64,000 nt of DNA from Rossellomorea vietnamensis (lineage in GTDB: Bacteria > Bacillota > Bacilli > Bacillales > Bacillaceae_B): the NCBI RefSeq assembly GCF_008180415.1, contig NZ_VTEI01000003.1, positions 304,210 to 368,209 of the forward strand, in the 5' to 3' direction. Position numbers and translations under genes: made by a program. Positions 28,339 to 38,262 of this stretch are shown piece by piece. Each line of letters opens with the position of its first letter. The first letter of the stretch is position 1. The notes under the pieces are model-generated. The model saw only the letters and a program-made list of their open reading frames with translations, was not told where the DNA came from and searched no databases.

Positions 28339-29229
28339 TTAATAAGAAACTTTACTTTTGTGTTGATTCACTAACTCTTCCATGTATTCCAATATAGAAC
28401 TTTTGATTTCATCATGTTCAAGGGCAAAATCAAGAGTAGTTTTGACAAACCCAACCTTTTCACCAACATCATATCTTTTGCCTTCAAAATCGTATGCGTA
28501 TACTTTTTGCTTTTCATTTAATCTTTGAATGGCATCCGTTAACTGGATTTCTCCCCCTGCACCTGTCTCTTGGTTTTCTAGCAACTCAAAGATTTCAGGA
28601 GTTAGCAAGTAGCGTCCCATTATAGCTAGATTAGAAGGAGCTGTGCCTGGTGCAGGTTTTTCAACAAATTCACTAACTTGGTATCTTCGTCCCTCTTTTG
28701 TAACGGGGGCAATAATACCATAGCGGTGTGTTTGATTGTCTTCTACCGTTTGGACTCCAATTACCGACGAGCCTGTTTCTTCATATTGATCAATCAATTG
28801 CTTTACACATGGAGTGTCACTCACTACGATGTCGTCTCCAAGTAGCACAGCAAATGGCTCATCACCAATGAAGTTTCTTGCACACCATACCGCATGTCCC
28901 AATCCTTTAGGTTCTTTTTGACGGATATAGTGAATGTTTGCTAGATTGCTGGAATATTGTACTTTCTCAAGTAGGTCTGTTTTGCCTTTTTCAGCAAGAC
29001 TTCTTTCTAGTTCCGGTGCAGCGTCGAAGTGATCTTCGATTGCTCTTTTTCCTTTACCAGTAACGATGATAATGTCTTCAATACCTGAAGCAATGGCTTC
29101 TTCTACGATATATTGAATGGTTGGCTTATCAACTATAGGAAGGATTTCCTTTGGCATTGCTTTTGTGGCTGGCAGGAAACGGGTTCCTAATCCAGCTGCC
29201 GGAATGATCGCTTTTGTAACTTTCTTCAT
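28339..29229 (-). CDS. gtaB: UTP-glucose-1-phosphate uridylyltransferase
   Basis: 296 residues, the usual length. Motifs are [48 protein letters not shown] and [10 protein letters not shown]. Makes UDP-glucose from glucose-1-P (PgcA product), the substrate of the dehydrogenase encoded immediately upstream in the operon. Confidence 0.94.
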   Translation of the reverse strand: MKKVTKAIIPAAGLGTRFLPATKAMPKEILPIVDKPTIQYIVEEAIASGIEDIIIVTGKGKRAIEDHFDAAPELERSLAEKGKTDLLEKVQYSSNLANIHYIRQKEPKGLGHAVWCARNFIGDEPFAVLLGDDIVVSDTPCVKQLIDQYEETGSSVIGVQTVEDNQTHRYGIIAPVTKEGRRYQVSEFVEKPAPGTAPSNLAIMGRYLLTPEIFELLENQETGAGGEIQLTDAIQRLNEKQKVYAYDFEGKRYDVGEKVGFVKTTLDFALEHDEIKSSILEYMEELVNQHKSKVSY

Positions 29230-29251
29230 TATTATTAGCCCCCTTGTTTTA

Positions 29252-30574
29252 TTAAGCGTATTGTATTTGTTCGTTCACTGTTGGTCTTCCCATAGAGTGA
29301 TACTCAATATCCGACTCTTTCATCACTTCAATATTGAAACAATTACGTCCATCGAATATGATTGGATTTTTAATATTTGTTTTAATTTCTTCAACAGTTA
29401 GATCTTTAAAATCTGACCATTCTGTTAGTATCAAGGCAACATCTGCTCCACTTAAGGCTTCATCAGTGTTTGTAGCAAATTGAACTTTTGAATTTAATAA
29501 TTTCTTGGCATTTTCCATTGCAACTGGGTCATAAGCAATGACTTCTGCACCTTTTTCAATTAAATAGTTTGTAACTGGTATTGACGCAGCTTCTCTCATA
29601 TCATCTGTGTTTGGTTTAAAGGCCAACCCTAATACAGCGATTCTTTTCCCTTTTAAACTTCCGAATCTAGCATTGAGCTTGTCGAGTATCATTTTTTGCT
29701 GCTTTTTATTGACCTCAATTACACCTTTCAGCAGTTGAAAGTCATACTCTGCTTCCCCGGCAATTTGCACAAGTGCTTTAGTATCTTTAGGGAAACAAGA
29801 GCCTCCGTATCCAATACCTGCATTCAAGAATTGAGATCCGATTCGGTTATCCATTCCCATTCCTTGTGCTACATCTTCCACATTTGCTTTTACTTTCTCA
29901 CAAAGGTTTGAAATTTCATTGATGAAGCTGATTTTAGTGGCTAAGAAAGCGTTAGCTGCATACTTAATCATTTCTGCGCTTCTAATATCTGTTTTAAAAA
30001 CAGGAATCCCAAATGGTTTGTTAATCTCTTCTATTAAGTTTGCTGCTTCAGGGCTATCTGCTCCTACCACAATTCGGTCGCCATGGAAGGAATCATATAT
30101 AGCAGCTCCTTCGCGAAGAAATTCCGGGTTTGAAACAACATCTACCCTTATGTCATTAACCTTGCTGCTCTCGATAACTTCTTTAATCCAATCATTTGTT
30201 CCTACTGGCACTGTACTTTTTGTTACTACCACAACATTACCAGCAATATGGTTTGCGATATCAAGCGCCACTTGTTTAACAAATGATAGGTTGGCAGAGC
30301 CATCTTCTTTTTCTGGTGTTCCCACTGCTATGTAAATAGCATTTGCTGATTGAAAGGCTTCGGAATGGTTTGTAGTAAACTTTAATTTTCCTTGCTCAAT
30401 ATTCTTGGTCATTAATTCATCAAGGCCTGGCTCATAAATAGGGGAAATTCCCTTGCTCATTCTGTTTACTTTCTCTTCATCGATATCTACACATGTTACT
30501 GAATGGCCAATTTCTGAAAGGCATACGCCGGTTACTAGTCCTACGTATCCGGTTCCTACTACAGCTATCTTCAT
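29252..30574 (-). CDS. tuaD: UDP-glucose 6-dehydrogenase
   Basis: 440 residues with GGGAGAG upstream. Rossmann motif [17 protein letters not shown], then [13 protein letters not shown], catalytic-Cys loop [14 protein letters not shown] and the C-terminal domain [15 protein letters not shown]. Oxidises UDP-glucose to UDP-glucuronate. It is the first gene after the long structured gap at 30575-30877. Confidence 0.93.
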   Translation of the reverse strand: MKIAVVGTGYVGLVTGVCLSEIGHSVTCVDIDEEKVNRMSKGISPIYEPGLDELMTKNIEQGKLKFTTNHSEAFQSANAIYIAVGTPEKEDGSANLSFVKQVALDIANHIAGNVVVVTKSTVPVGTNDWIKEVIESSKVNDIRVDVVSNPEFLREGAAIYDSFHGDRIVVGADSPEAANLIEEINKPFGIPVFKTDIRSAEMIKYAANAFLATKISFINEISNLCEKVKANVEDVAQGMGMDNRIGSQFLNAGIGYGGSCFPKDTKALVQIAGEAEYDFQLLKGVIEVNKKQQKMILDKLNARFGSLKGKRIAVLGLAFKPNTDDMREAASIPVTNYLIEKGAEVIAYDPVAMENAKKLLNSKVQFATNTDEALSGADVALILTEWSDFKDLTVEEIKTNIKNPIIFDGRNCFNIEVMKESDIEYHSMGRPTVNEQIQYA

Positions 30575-30605
30575 TTTTTTCTCTCCCTTTCAGGTATTAG
30601 AATGA

Positions 30606-30656
30606 AAAATATTTAATGAAAAAACACTCAAATGCTTAATGTTTTTTCATTAAATA
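30606..30656 (-). promoter_or_regulatory. Long perfect hairpin in the operon leader of tuaD
   Basis: On the minus strand ATATTTAATGAAAAAACA pairs with TGTTTTTTCATTAAATAT around a 13-nt loop, close upstream of the tuaD start. AT-rich with T-runs, it could act as an internal terminator or pause site that the structured RNA just upstream must overcome. Confidence 0.5.
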
Positions 30657-30679
30657 TCTAACAGGAAGTTTAATCCTAT

Positions 30680-30835
30680 ATTTATTGGATAATATTATAA
30701 GGGCATTTAACCCCGCCTCACACCACGCTATCGACGACAAGCGTCTAAGGTAGAGAGTCTCTACCCACAACATAATCGAGTGCCTCCCATGATAACGGAA
30801 CAGGAGACATTTCCGATGAAAATATACCTATAAGA
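30680..30835 (-). ncRNA. Candidate EAR/epsC-type antitermination RNA
   Basis: The only structured gap in an otherwise tight operon lies between the ywqE-like and tuaD genes. On the minus strand it holds GGTAGAG/CTCTACC (7 bp, 3-nt loop), ACGCT/AGCGT and GGGgttaaatgCCC. From established knowledge, the eps-associated RNA (EAR, Rfam epsC) of Bacillales sits inside exopolysaccharide operons after the chain-length/kinase genes and promotes processive antitermination. Position and richness in hairpins fit. I cannot run a covariance model, so this stays a candidate. Confidence 0.5.
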
Positions 30836-30877
30836 TAGAAAGATATAGGCTAACTCTTTTAGTTAATTTTATTTTCA

Positions 30878-31645
30878 TTAAAAAATCCCCAAAAACTTTT
30901 TCTTCTTGATCGGCTCCGGTATTTCTCTGTAGATATTCTGGTTATCTATTAACAACTCTGTATTCTCTGTAAAGAAATAGAGTTGATCCATTCCATACTG
31001 TTTTTCAATAAAATCCATTGCTTCATTCATTTTAAAGTTTCGGTTATGAGTGTTATGCGCATCTGAAGCAATAAAATGTGTTAAGTTTGCCTCTATAATT
31101 TGCTGTGAAAACTTTTGAATCTTCTTCCCGAAGTATCCTGTCAGGCTGGATGCTGTCACTTGAGTGCATGCTCCGTTTTTCACAAGTTCATACAGTTTTT
31201 CAGGTCTCTCAATTAATTCCGAGTTCCTTTCTGGATGAACTATGACAGGAGTCAGGCCAGCTAACTGGATATCGTATAGAAGTCTTTCGGTATATCTCGG
31301 TACGTGGTTAGACGGAAATTCAATAAATACATATTGTGAATCACCGTTTAAAGGAAGAATTTCTCCCTTTTGATAATCGTCTACCACTTCACCGAAAATC
31401 CGAACCTCTTGTCCGGGCAGGATGGTTACGTCTACCACTTCTTCTTTCAATCTCTTATTCACTTGATCTACTAAAGGCAGGATGTCTGACTTTATATTGT
31501 TATATTTTCCATTTTTATGATGAGGAGTAGCAATGATCGTGTGGATACCCTCTTTCAATGCAGCCTTCGCCATGTCGATACTATCTTCCATCGTTTTGGC
31601 TCCATCATCAATTCCCGGCAGGATGTGACAGTGAATATCAATCAT
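30878..31645 (-). CDS. ywqE: Tyrosine-protein phosphatase, PHP type (CpsB/YwqE-like)
   Basis: 255 residues, GGAGGAG upstream. PHP-domain metal ligands appear as DIHCHILPGIDDG, ATPHH, GQEVRIFGE, VHPERN and ASDAHN. Dephosphorylates the tyrosine tail of the kinase encoded upstream and so tunes polymer production. The kinase-phosphatase pair is typical of Gram-positive capsule operons. Confidence 0.92.
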   Translation of the reverse strand: MIDIHCHILPGIDDGAKTMEDSIDMAKAALKEGIHTIIATPHHKNGKYNNIKSDILPLVDQVNKRLKEEVVDVTILPGQEVRIFGEVVDDYQKGEILPLNGDSQYVFIEFPSNHVPRYTERLLYDIQLAGLTPVIVHPERNSELIERPEKLYELVKNGACTQVTASSLTGYFGKKIQKFSQQIIEANLTHFIASDAHNTHNRNFKMNEAMDFIEKQYGMDQLYFFTENTELLIDNQNIYREIPEPIKKKKFLGIF

Positions 31646-31752
31646 TTGTACTCCTCCTCTACGTCTTAAGTCCTAAATGGCACAAAATTCATCTTAACAT
31701 GTCGATACTGTTTACGAAACGGGGTTATTTTGTCGGATATTGTCGAATTCGG

Positions 31753-32460
31753 TTAATTAGTACCGTAATAATAATAGTAGTTTGTTTCTGATTGCTTTTT
31801 ATTGTTTAACACAACGCCCAAGATCTTTGCTTTTGCTGCTACTAGGCTTTCTTTCGCCTTTTTGGATGCATCTGTTTCAGTGGTGCCGCTGGATACAACC
31901 AGGATGGTGCCGTCACATTGGTTGGCCATGACCTGTGCATCTGTCACTGCCAGGACTGGAGGCGTGTCGAAAATAAGGATATCGTACAGCTCTTTCGCTT
32001 CATTCAAAAACCAGTTCATTGCCTTAGAACCAAGCAGCTCAGCTGGATTTGGCGGGATCGGTCCGCTTGATAAGATATGAAGTTTTTCCACTCCGCTGTC
32101 TTTTACGGTTTCTGCCAGTGCTGTTTGCTTCGTCAGAACCGTTGTCAAACCAAATGTATTCGTGAAGTTAAATGTATAGTGTACGGTCGGCTTTCTTAAA
32201 TCAGCATCAATAAGAAGCACACGTTTGCCTTGCTGTGCATATACGACGGCAAGATTAGCGGCCGTAGTGGATTTTCCTTCTCCCGGACCGGAGGAAGTGA
32301 CCATGATGGTACGGTACTCCTGGTCGACGGTTGAAAATTGTATATTCGTACGGATATTTTTATATTGTTCCGAAACTGGAGATTTAGGGTTAACTTTTGT
32401 AATTAATTTTCTCTGATTATTGAACGTTTTATTAGTACGTTTAAACACTGGCACTTTCAC
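31753..32460 (-). CDS. ywqD: Bacterial tyrosine kinase (CpsD/YwqD-like)
   Basis: 235 residues. Walker A GPGEGKSTTAAN, Walker A' VLLIDADLRKP and Walker B LIFDTPP are all present. The tail carries five consecutive tyrosines (NYYYYYGTN), the autophosphorylation cluster. The start overlaps the end of the modulator gene by 20 nt, consistent with translational coupling of kinase and membrane activator. Confidence 0.93.
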   Translation of the reverse strand: MKVPVFKRTNKTFNNQRKLITKVNPKSPVSEQYKNIRTNIQFSTVDQEYRTIMVTSSGPGEGKSTTAANLAVVYAQQGKRVLLIDADLRKPTVHYTFNFTNTFGLTTVLTKQTALAETVKDSGVEKLHILSSGPIPPNPAELLGSKAMNWFLNEAKELYDILIFDTPPVLAVTDAQVMANQCDGTILVVSSGTTETDASKKAKESLVAAKAKILGVVLNNKKQSETNYYYYYGTN

Positions 32461-33187
32461 CTCTTCTTCTTGCTGACCTGTCCTGGCGGTTCACTGTATT
32501 TGTAAATTCTTTATCATCCATTGTTGGAATGACGCCCAATACAGGAAGCTCGAGATTCTTTTCAATATCCATTTCGGTTTTCACTGTGTTATCCAGGTAT
32601 TCCAATAAGAACGCCAATCCGACACCTGCCATAAGGCCTACTACCATTGCGATAGCAATATTCAATAGTGGCTGCGGTTTAATAGGCGATGGATTTTCAC
32701 CTAGGTTTGCCTGTGAAAGGATGCTGACATTGTCAACATTCATAATCGTAACGATTTCACGTTGAAAGACTTCTGCTACTTTATTGGCTATGGCGGCTGC
32801 CTGCTCCGGATCTTCATCCTGGACCGTCACATTTACTACCTGAGAGTTCTGTTCACTCCCTACTGTGATTTTCCCATTAAGTGTTCCTGCTGTCATATCA
32901 AGATCCAGTTCATCTACTACTTTATCTAAGATGGCCGGGCTTTTCATAATGACATTGTACGTATTGATTAGTTCAAGATTTGTTCTTACCTGATTGACGT
33001 CGTACGCATTCTGCTCCTGGCTCGATTTATTCACCAGCAGCTGTGTGGATGATTGATATATCGGTGTTAAAACAAAATAACTGACTGCAGCACTTACGAT
33101 CACTGCAATCAGTGTGATGATCAAAATCATACTCATTCGTTTCCTCAGTGTTGCCATTAACTCTTTCAAGCTTATCGTCTCTTCCAT
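32441..33187 (-). CDS. ywqC: Chain-length modulator / kinase activator (Wzz-CpsC/YwqC-like)
   Basis: 248 residues. Two membrane segments (about 17-40 and 172-195) flank an extracellular Wzz domain, followed by a cytoplasmic tail that would activate the BY-kinase. The segment NPSPIKPQPLLNIAIAM is the usual proline-rich motif before TM2. AGGAGG lies 7 nt upstream. It is the first gene of the 15-kb operon. A TATAAT (minus strand, 33227-33232) about 40 nt upstream is the likely -10, but I see no clear -35. Confidence 0.9.
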   Translation of the reverse strand: MEETISLKELMATLRKRMSMILIITLIAVIVSAAVSYFVLTPIYQSSTQLLVNKSSQEQNAYDVNQVRTNLELINTYNVIMKSPAILDKVVDELDLDMTAGTLNGKITVGSEQNSQVVNVTVQDEDPEQAAAIANKVAEVFQREIVTIMNVDNVSILSQANLGENPSPIKPQPLLNIAIAMVVGLMAGVGLAFLLEYLDNTVKTEMDIEKNLELPVLGVIPTMDDKEFTNTVNRQDRSARRRGESASV

Positions 33188-33416
33188 GATAGCCTCCTAA
33201 ACTCCTTTTATATAAAATCCTGTAGTATTATATCATATTGCTTTGGGATTTATCGGAAAAATCTTGTCTTTTCCTGAAAAAATTGTCATAATTTTAATAG
33301 ATTTGTAAAATGTGAATTCCTAGTATTAATTAAACAACATGACCCATTTATTTGGAAGACCTTTTTCTATTTTGGATTCATTTTCCATACATTTAGCTGG
33401 AATCGGAGGAGAAATT

Positions 33417-34211
33417 ATGAAGAAATTATTTATTTTATTATTAATGATAGTCAGTGTTGGAGTGATTCTTCTCGGTAATCTTCATTGGAAGAATCTCAAC
33501 TCTGCTCCTGCAGCCACTGAGGCTGAAAGTACTGATCAACAGGGAGATAGCGAGAAGAAGGACGAAGCTTCAAAGGAAAGCAGCCCTAGTGGGACTCTTT
33601 CTTATACCGGCAACTGGTCGCCTGAACTGAGAAGTATCTATGAGAACAAACTTGAAGAAGGAGAAGCGTTCAACCTGGTGATTGCTGGTTCCCAAGCGAT
33701 GGATGCTGTAGAGCCTGGGTGGAATGATCTTGTTGCGGATGCCGTTAAGGCTAAGTACGGCGACACCATTACGGTTCACAGCTTTCCTTATGATTCTAAT
33801 TCCTTTGACTTTGTTGCAGAAGCACAAGCCGAGGAGATTGCAGATTTAGATCCTAATCTAGTGATCTTTGAACCTTTAACATTGAACGATAATTCTTTGG
33901 TGCGAATTGAAGATTCACTGGTTCATATCCAAACTATCTATGAAGATATCTCTGCAAGCAATGTCGGTATGGAGTTAGTATTGACCCCTCCACAGCCGGT
34001 TCACTCACCGAATTGGTATGCGACGCAAATCAGCGAACTTGAGAAATTTGCTGACAATGAGGGCTATACCTATATCGACCATTGGGAAAACTGGCCAGAT
34101 GTCGAATCGGACGAAATCAAGAACTATTTAAATGGTGAAGGCAGCAGCCCAAATGAACAGGGCCAAAAAGCCTGGGCAGACGCGATTATTTCCTACTTAA
34201 TTTCTGAGTGA
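33417..34211 (+). CDS. SGNH/GDSL hydrolase family protein, membrane anchored
   Basis: 264 residues from the ATG at 33417 (GGAGGAG upstream). One N-terminal membrane segment (about 3-20) is followed by an acidic, serine-rich linker (about 30-65), then VIAGSQAMDAVEPGWNDLV, in which the classic GDS is changed to GSQ, and VIFEPLTLNDNS (block III-like, N present). A C-terminal HWENWPD and NEQGQKAWAD are in the position of the Asp-x-x-His block, but the usual D..H is not clean. Probably extracellular; catalytic competence is uncertain. It is divergent from the polysaccharide operon and may act on that polymer. Confidence 0.72.
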   Translation: MKKLFILLLMIVSVGVILLGNLHWKNLNSAPAATEAESTDQQGDSEKKDEASKESSPSGTLSYTGNWSPELRSIYENKLEEGEAFNLVIAGSQAMDAVEPGWNDLVADAVKAKYGDTITVHSFPYDSNSFDFVAEAQAEEIADLDPNLVIFEPLTLNDNSLVRIEDSLVHIQTIYEDISASNVGMELVLTPPQPVHSPNWYATQISELEKFADNEGYTYIDHWENWPDVESDEIKNYLNGEGSSPNEQGQKAWADAIISYLISE

Positions 34212-34289
34212 CGAATAACCTTCCCTTTTTCTGCTTTATCGTGGTAAAATACTCATAAACTACTATATTATGACAAAAGGGGAAATATC

Positions 34290-35330
34290 GTGAAAAAAGT
34301 GTTATTTACTGTCGCTGCTACTGCTGTTATTTCCACTGCTTATGGAGCTGCCGCAGAGGCTAGTTCCCATAAAGTGTCCAGTGGAGATTCACTTTGGTCG
34401 ATTGCCAAGAAGTATGACACATCCGTTTCGGCGCTCAAGAAGCTGAACAGCTTGAAGTCTGATGTGATTTATCCGAACCAGGTTTTGAAAGTGGAAGGCT
34501 CTCAAGCAGCAGTCCCGGCACCTCCTTCTAAAGAGACTGCGGTGGACAAACCGGTGGTTGAGACCAAGTATACGATTGTTCCCGGTGATACCTTGATTGG
34601 CATTGCCAACAAGCATTCTATCAGTCTTGCAGAACTGAAGTCCTGGAACAATTTAACGACTCACTTAATTTATCCTGGACAAGCGTTGATTGTTGCAAGA
34701 GGTACGGTAGAAATACAAGCTCCTGCACCTGTACAACCAAAGCCGGAACCCGTTAAACCTTCTCAGCCGGCTCCATCTTCAGAAACGTCCTATAAGGTAC
34801 AAGCCGGTGACACACTCTCTCGTATCGGCGGGCAATTCGGAGTATCCGTCTCACAGCTGAAGGAATGGAACGGGCTTCGTTCGGATATGATCTACATCGG
34901 ACAGAAGTTAACTATTAAATCGACTTCTTCCCAGCCTCCTAAAGAGGACCAAGCAGGAGATGCTGGCTATAATGTCGACAAGCTGATTAAAGAAGCAAAG
35001 TCCCATATCGGCACTCCATATGTATGGGGAGGCAGCAAAACAAGCGGATTTGATTGCAGCGGCTTCATCTACTATGTGTACAATAAAGCAGGAATGAACC
35101 TCAGCCGAATTTCAAGCGGCGGCTACTACAACATTTCGTACTATGTAAATTCACCACAACCAGGTGATCTCGTATTTTTCGAAAATACATACAAAAAAGG
35201 AATCTCTCATTTAGGCATCTACATAGGAGATAACCAATTTATCCACGCCGGTGATAACGGCGTGCAGATTACCAGTCTTAGCAACTCTTACTGGAAATCG
35301 AAGTTTGATGGGTTTAAGCGATTCTATTAA
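34290..35330 (+). CDS. LysM x3 and NlpC/P60 peptidoglycan endopeptidase
   Basis: 346 residues from GTG (AAAGGGGA 7 nt upstream). Signal peptide (about 1-24, AAAEA), then LysM domains at about 25-70, 92-136 and 166-210, then NlpC/P60 (228-346). Catalytic Cys256 lies in GFDCSGF, with His in ISHLGIYIG and in FIHAGD. LysM modules bind glycan; the P60 domain cuts D-Glu-meso-DAP stem peptides, as in LytE/LytF. Secreted autolysin with its own terminator. Confidence 0.93.
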   Translation: MKKVLFTVAATAVISTAYGAAAEASSHKVSSGDSLWSIAKKYDTSVSALKKLNSLKSDVIYPNQVLKVEGSQAAVPAPPSKETAVDKPVVETKYTIVPGDTLIGIANKHSISLAELKSWNNLTTHLIYPGQALIVARGTVEIQAPAPVQPKPEPVKPSQPAPSSETSYKVQAGDTLSRIGGQFGVSVSQLKEWNGLRSDMIYIGQKLTIKSTSSQPPKEDQAGDAGYNVDKLIKEAKSHIGTPYVWGGSKTSGFDCSGFIYYVYNKAGMNLSRISSGGYYNISYYVNSPQPGDLVFFENTYKKGISHLGIYIGDNQFIHAGDNGVQITSLSNSYWKSKFDGFKRFY

Positions 35331-35335
35331 ATTAT

Positions 35336-35372
35336 AAAGGGTGTCCTGGGAATTTTCCCGGGAGACCCTTTT
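35336..35372 (+). terminator. Rho-independent terminator of the P60 gene
   Basis: Stem AAAGGGTGTCC...GGAGACCCTTT with an inner GGGAA/TTCCC stem, ending in TTTT, 5 nt after the stop codon. Confidence 0.9.
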
Positions 35373-35459
35373 CTGCGGGACGGAGGGACAGGTTCCTTGT
35401 CCCACTTTATAGGCGCGGACGCGGGACATCTCACATTACCCCAGGAAGGATTGATTACA

Positions 35460-35834
35460 ATGGATAAGAAGGAATTCGATTCTGTCAGCAGGCTGCCGGC
35501 AGCGGTCCGTTACGAGTACTTTATCAAGAAGGTAGCCGATCATGAAGAAGTCTGGGGCTTGTATAATGAGGGCTGGGCAACTGCTCACGATGAGGAAGGC
35601 AAAGTACTGATCCCCTTCTTCCCTAGAAGAGAATTTGCAGAGAGCTGCGCGAAGGATAAATGGACGGGATACCATGCTAAGTCGGTTGAGTTGGATGACT
35701 TTGTGGACAAATGGCTTGCAGGAATGAAAGAAAAAGGAATAAGACCTTCCATCTTTCCTGTCGAAGAAGATACAGCGGTTGTTGAGATTGAGGTACTGCT
35801 TAATGATTTGGAAGCAGAGCTGGAGAACTATTAG
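35460..35834 (+). CDS. DUF2750 family protein
   Basis: 124 residues from the ATG at 35460 (AGGAAGG upstream; earlier in-frame ATG at 35397 lies in a repeat and is not supported). The sequence RYEYFIKKVADHEEVWGLYN, then GWATAHDEEGKVLIPFFPRR and SVELDDFVDKWL follows the DUF2750 pattern. Soluble, acidic C-terminus. Function of the family is not established. Confidence 0.75.
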   Translation: MDKKEFDSVSRLPAAVRYEYFIKKVADHEEVWGLYNEGWATAHDEEGKVLIPFFPRREFAESCAKDKWTGYHAKSVELDDFVDKWLAGMKEKGIRPSIFPVEEDTAVVEIEVLLNDLEAELENY

Positions 35835-35931
35835 ATGCGGGACGCGGTGCTCACTACAATTATAGTATAGTGGGACGAAATGACAGATTCCTTGCCCAAG
35901 CTTTATAATGTCAGATATAAGAACACCTCCT

Positions 35932-35976
35932 AAAATAAGAGGGCCAAAATCAATCATGATTTTGCCCTCTTATTTT
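35932..35976. terminator. Bidirectional terminator
   Basis: AAAATAAGAGGG(C)CAAAATCA pairs with TGATTTTGCCCTCTTATTTT around ATCA. It separates the convergent DUF2750 and membrane-protein genes and has A/T runs on both sides. Confidence 0.85.
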
Positions 35977-36029
35977 ACGAGAAATTCAGTAATGTACATG
36001 AGAACAAAGAAACATTGCAGGTTTTTTGA

Positions 36030-36977
36030 TTATAACCATTCATCCCACTCTTGTTGTTTCCTCTTCCTTACACGTTCTTCTTTTGAATTCTTAAAGTCTT
36101 GCAAATCCCATTCTTTCTGTTGTACTTCTTGTTCTGCATCATAAATTTCAGATTCACTGCTGAACTTATACTCGCGGACGTCCTGCAAACCCCTCTCCGC
36201 CTCCCAAACACGGTTCTCGTATTTTTCCCTTTCCTTCCACTCTCTATATTCATCCGCATCCATTTCAAGAGAAGCGTTCTCATTGGCCTTCATATACTTA
36301 TACGACCAGATAAGAAACCCTAAGAGAACCGCCACAAAGACCACGGAAGACACCGCTTCCATATTCAACACCATTCCACCATTCAAGAGGGATCTCAGTA
36401 TTAACAGAAGAATGATGGCACATGCAAAAACAGCCATATTCGGCTTCTTCCCTGGAATACCTGTATAGCCCCACAGAGCAAACAACAGCATAGAAATTAG
36501 GACAGGAAATGTATAGTCCCAACCAAACATACCAATTTGTGCATAGTTGTAGGCAATATCCTCTAAATAACTTGCTAAATCCATCCCTTGATTTGTAATG
36601 GCTCCAAACAGCAGGGTACCAAAATAGGCCAGAATCGCTCCTGCAATGCCAATTCCCCTTAAAACAAGCATAGAAGCAAGCATGCCAAGAATAAGCGAAA
36701 AAGCTAAGTATTGAGACAAAGTAGAATATTGGGTGTAGGTCTCATAAACAATTCCAGACTCATCTATCCCGGCAAAGAAAATAGCTGCAAACAATGTATA
36801 TGCAATAAAGCTCTTAACCATGTTCGGCTCATTATCTGCCAAGGATGCTAAAAACAAAATAGTAAGAATAAAAACGGCAACGTAAATACCTTTGTCAATT
36901 TCCATGTACCCTAGAAATCCGCAAAGTGGAAATAAAAAAGCAAGCAAAATATTTATTCCATAAATCCCTCTCCGCAT
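36030..36977 (-). CDS. Hypothetical membrane protein with coiled-coil tail
   Basis: 315 residues from ATG at 36977 with GAGAGG upstream. About eight hydrophobic segments in the first 225 residues are followed by a highly charged helical tail (about 230-315: WKEREKYENRVWEAERGLQ, then SEIYDAEQEVQQKEWDLQD) that is probably a cytoplasmic coiled coil. No family recognised. Monocistronic. Confidence 0.65.
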   Translation of the reverse strand: MRRGIYGINILLAFLFPLCGFLGYMEIDKGIYVAVFILTILFLASLADNEPNMVKSFIAYTLFAAIFFAGIDESGIVYETYTQYSTLSQYLAFSLILGMLASMLVLRGIGIAGAILAYFGTLLFGAITNQGMDLASYLEDIAYNYAQIGMFGWDYTFPVLISMLLFALWGYTGIPGKKPNMAVFACAIILLLILRSLLNGGMVLNMEAVSSVVFVAVLLGFLIWSYKYMKANENASLEMDADEYREWKEREKYENRVWEAERGLQDVREYKFSSESEIYDAEQEVQQKEWDLQDFKNSKEERVRKRKQQEWDEWL

Positions 36978-37135
36978 CACTAACCTCTCCCCTTTAACCG
37001 AATTGTTAAATCTTACCTTAAATTCATATAAATTACAGTGACTATATTATACTATTATTCAAGAGGAGATATATCTTTCCTTAATTATGTAATCCTTTCT
37101 GAGGGGATGAATGGACCTTCCCCTCTGTCCCAACC

Positions 37136-37173
37136 AAAAAGGGTGTCCCGTAAATTCTCCGGGACACCCTTTT
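37136..37173 (-). terminator. Rho-independent terminator of CWB2 gene
   Basis: Perfect stem AAAAAGGGTGTCCCG / CGGGACACCCTTTT, directly after the stop codon of the gene at 37176 on the minus strand. Confidence 0.92.
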
Positions 37174-37175
37174 GT

Positions 37176-38132
37176 TTATCTGCCTGCTACCAGCTGAGCA
37201 TAAATGTATTGGTGCACAGCATTATACCCGCCCAGTACTGTGTAGTTGGCGACATCGTTGAAATAGAAGTACCTCTTCACTTCATCATCTGCATGATTGT
37301 GTTGAACTAGAAGAATCGGCTGATTCCGTTTGGCTGCAAGCAGTGATCCTGTTAACCCATCGGCAAACTTTTCACCTGTTGCAATAATAGGCATATCTCC
37401 ACCCGGGAAGAATCTATCTGCAATACGTACTGACGTGACATATCGGTTTTCACCGGAAATTCTATCGGCTTTGTTGACTGCTTTATATACGTTATCTGAA
37501 AGGACTGCTTTCCCTCCGATGACATATGTTTTGCCCGCTTTTTCCAAATAGCTTCTGTTGGTGGTGTTCAAGGCATTTTTATCCGACAGAATTATCGGCA
37601 CCTGCTTCTTGGCGGCATAAGGTCCTATTGCAATGGCATCCGCGAAACTGTCTCTATTGACGACAATGGCTTCACCAGGAGTGGAATCCACTCGTTTTGC
37701 GATCTTGACCGATGTTTCCACTCTGTCTTTCCCGGCTATTCTTTCCACTTCTACACCCGGCATGTTTTCAAGCTGATTGATGACTTTATCAGATATGGCA
37801 TTGCTTCCGCCCATTACCCATACTTTCTGAGCTCCAAGCCTTCTGATTTCATCATAAGAAGCCCTCGTCAGATTGTCCTGTTCTGTTAATAGGATTGGAC
37901 CATCGACTTTGGCTGCAAACGGTGTACTTGCCAATGCGTCGGCAAATTCATCTCCTCTTGCCAGCACGACATCTTCGGCTTCATTCTCCCAGCTAATTTC
38001 TGAAAGAATGACCGCTGTTTCATAGCGGTTGTCTCCTCCAAATCTTTCTTCCGGACTGGCTCCTGCGGCACTAGGTATCAACCAAATTAGTAACATAGCT
38101 GCGATGATGGATATCGCGACCTTGTTTCTCAC
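37176..38132 (-). CDS. Secreted cell-wall-binding repeat 2 (CWB2) protein
   Basis: 318 residues: signal peptide (about 1-25, ending AAGAS), then three CWB2 repeats, about 28-120, 122-210 and 213-315. Each has the pattern RxxGxxRxETAxxI, FADALA/FADAIA/FADGLT, PILL and VxGGxxAIS. It consists only of the wall-binding module, so it may be an anchor or a structural surface protein. The next gene upstream on the same strand is a CWB2-peptidase, each with its own terminator. Confidence 0.9.
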   Translation of the reverse strand: MRNKVAISIIAAMLLIWLIPSAAGASPEERFGGDNRYETAVILSEISWENEAEDVVLARGDEFADALASTPFAAKVDGPILLTEQDNLTRASYDEIRRLGAQKVWVMGGSNAISDKVINQLENMPGVEVERIAGKDRVETSVKIAKRVDSTPGEAIVVNRDSFADAIAIGPYAAKKQVPIILSDKNALNTTNRSYLEKAGKTYVIGGKAVLSDNVYKAVNKADRISGENRYVTSVRIADRFFPGGDMPIIATGEKFADGLTGSLLAAKRNQPILLVQHNHADDEVKRYFYFNDVANYTVLGGYNAVHQYIYAQLVAGR

Positions 38133-38223
38133 TGTATTACCCCTTTCCGTATTGTGTTTCTTTTATTCTATCATTTGTAGAATGGTTATAAATTGCCACT
38201 TTTTTCTATAATTAAACCGTAAG

Positions 38224-38260
38224 AAAGGGCAATCTTTTATTGAGAAAAGATTGCCCTTTT
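38224..38260 (-). terminator. Rho-independent terminator of the CWB2-VanY gene
   Basis: AAAGGGCAATCTTTT / AAAAGATTGCCCTTT with a 6-nt loop, just beyond the stop codon at 38263. Confidence 0.92.
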
Positions 38261-38262
38261 CT

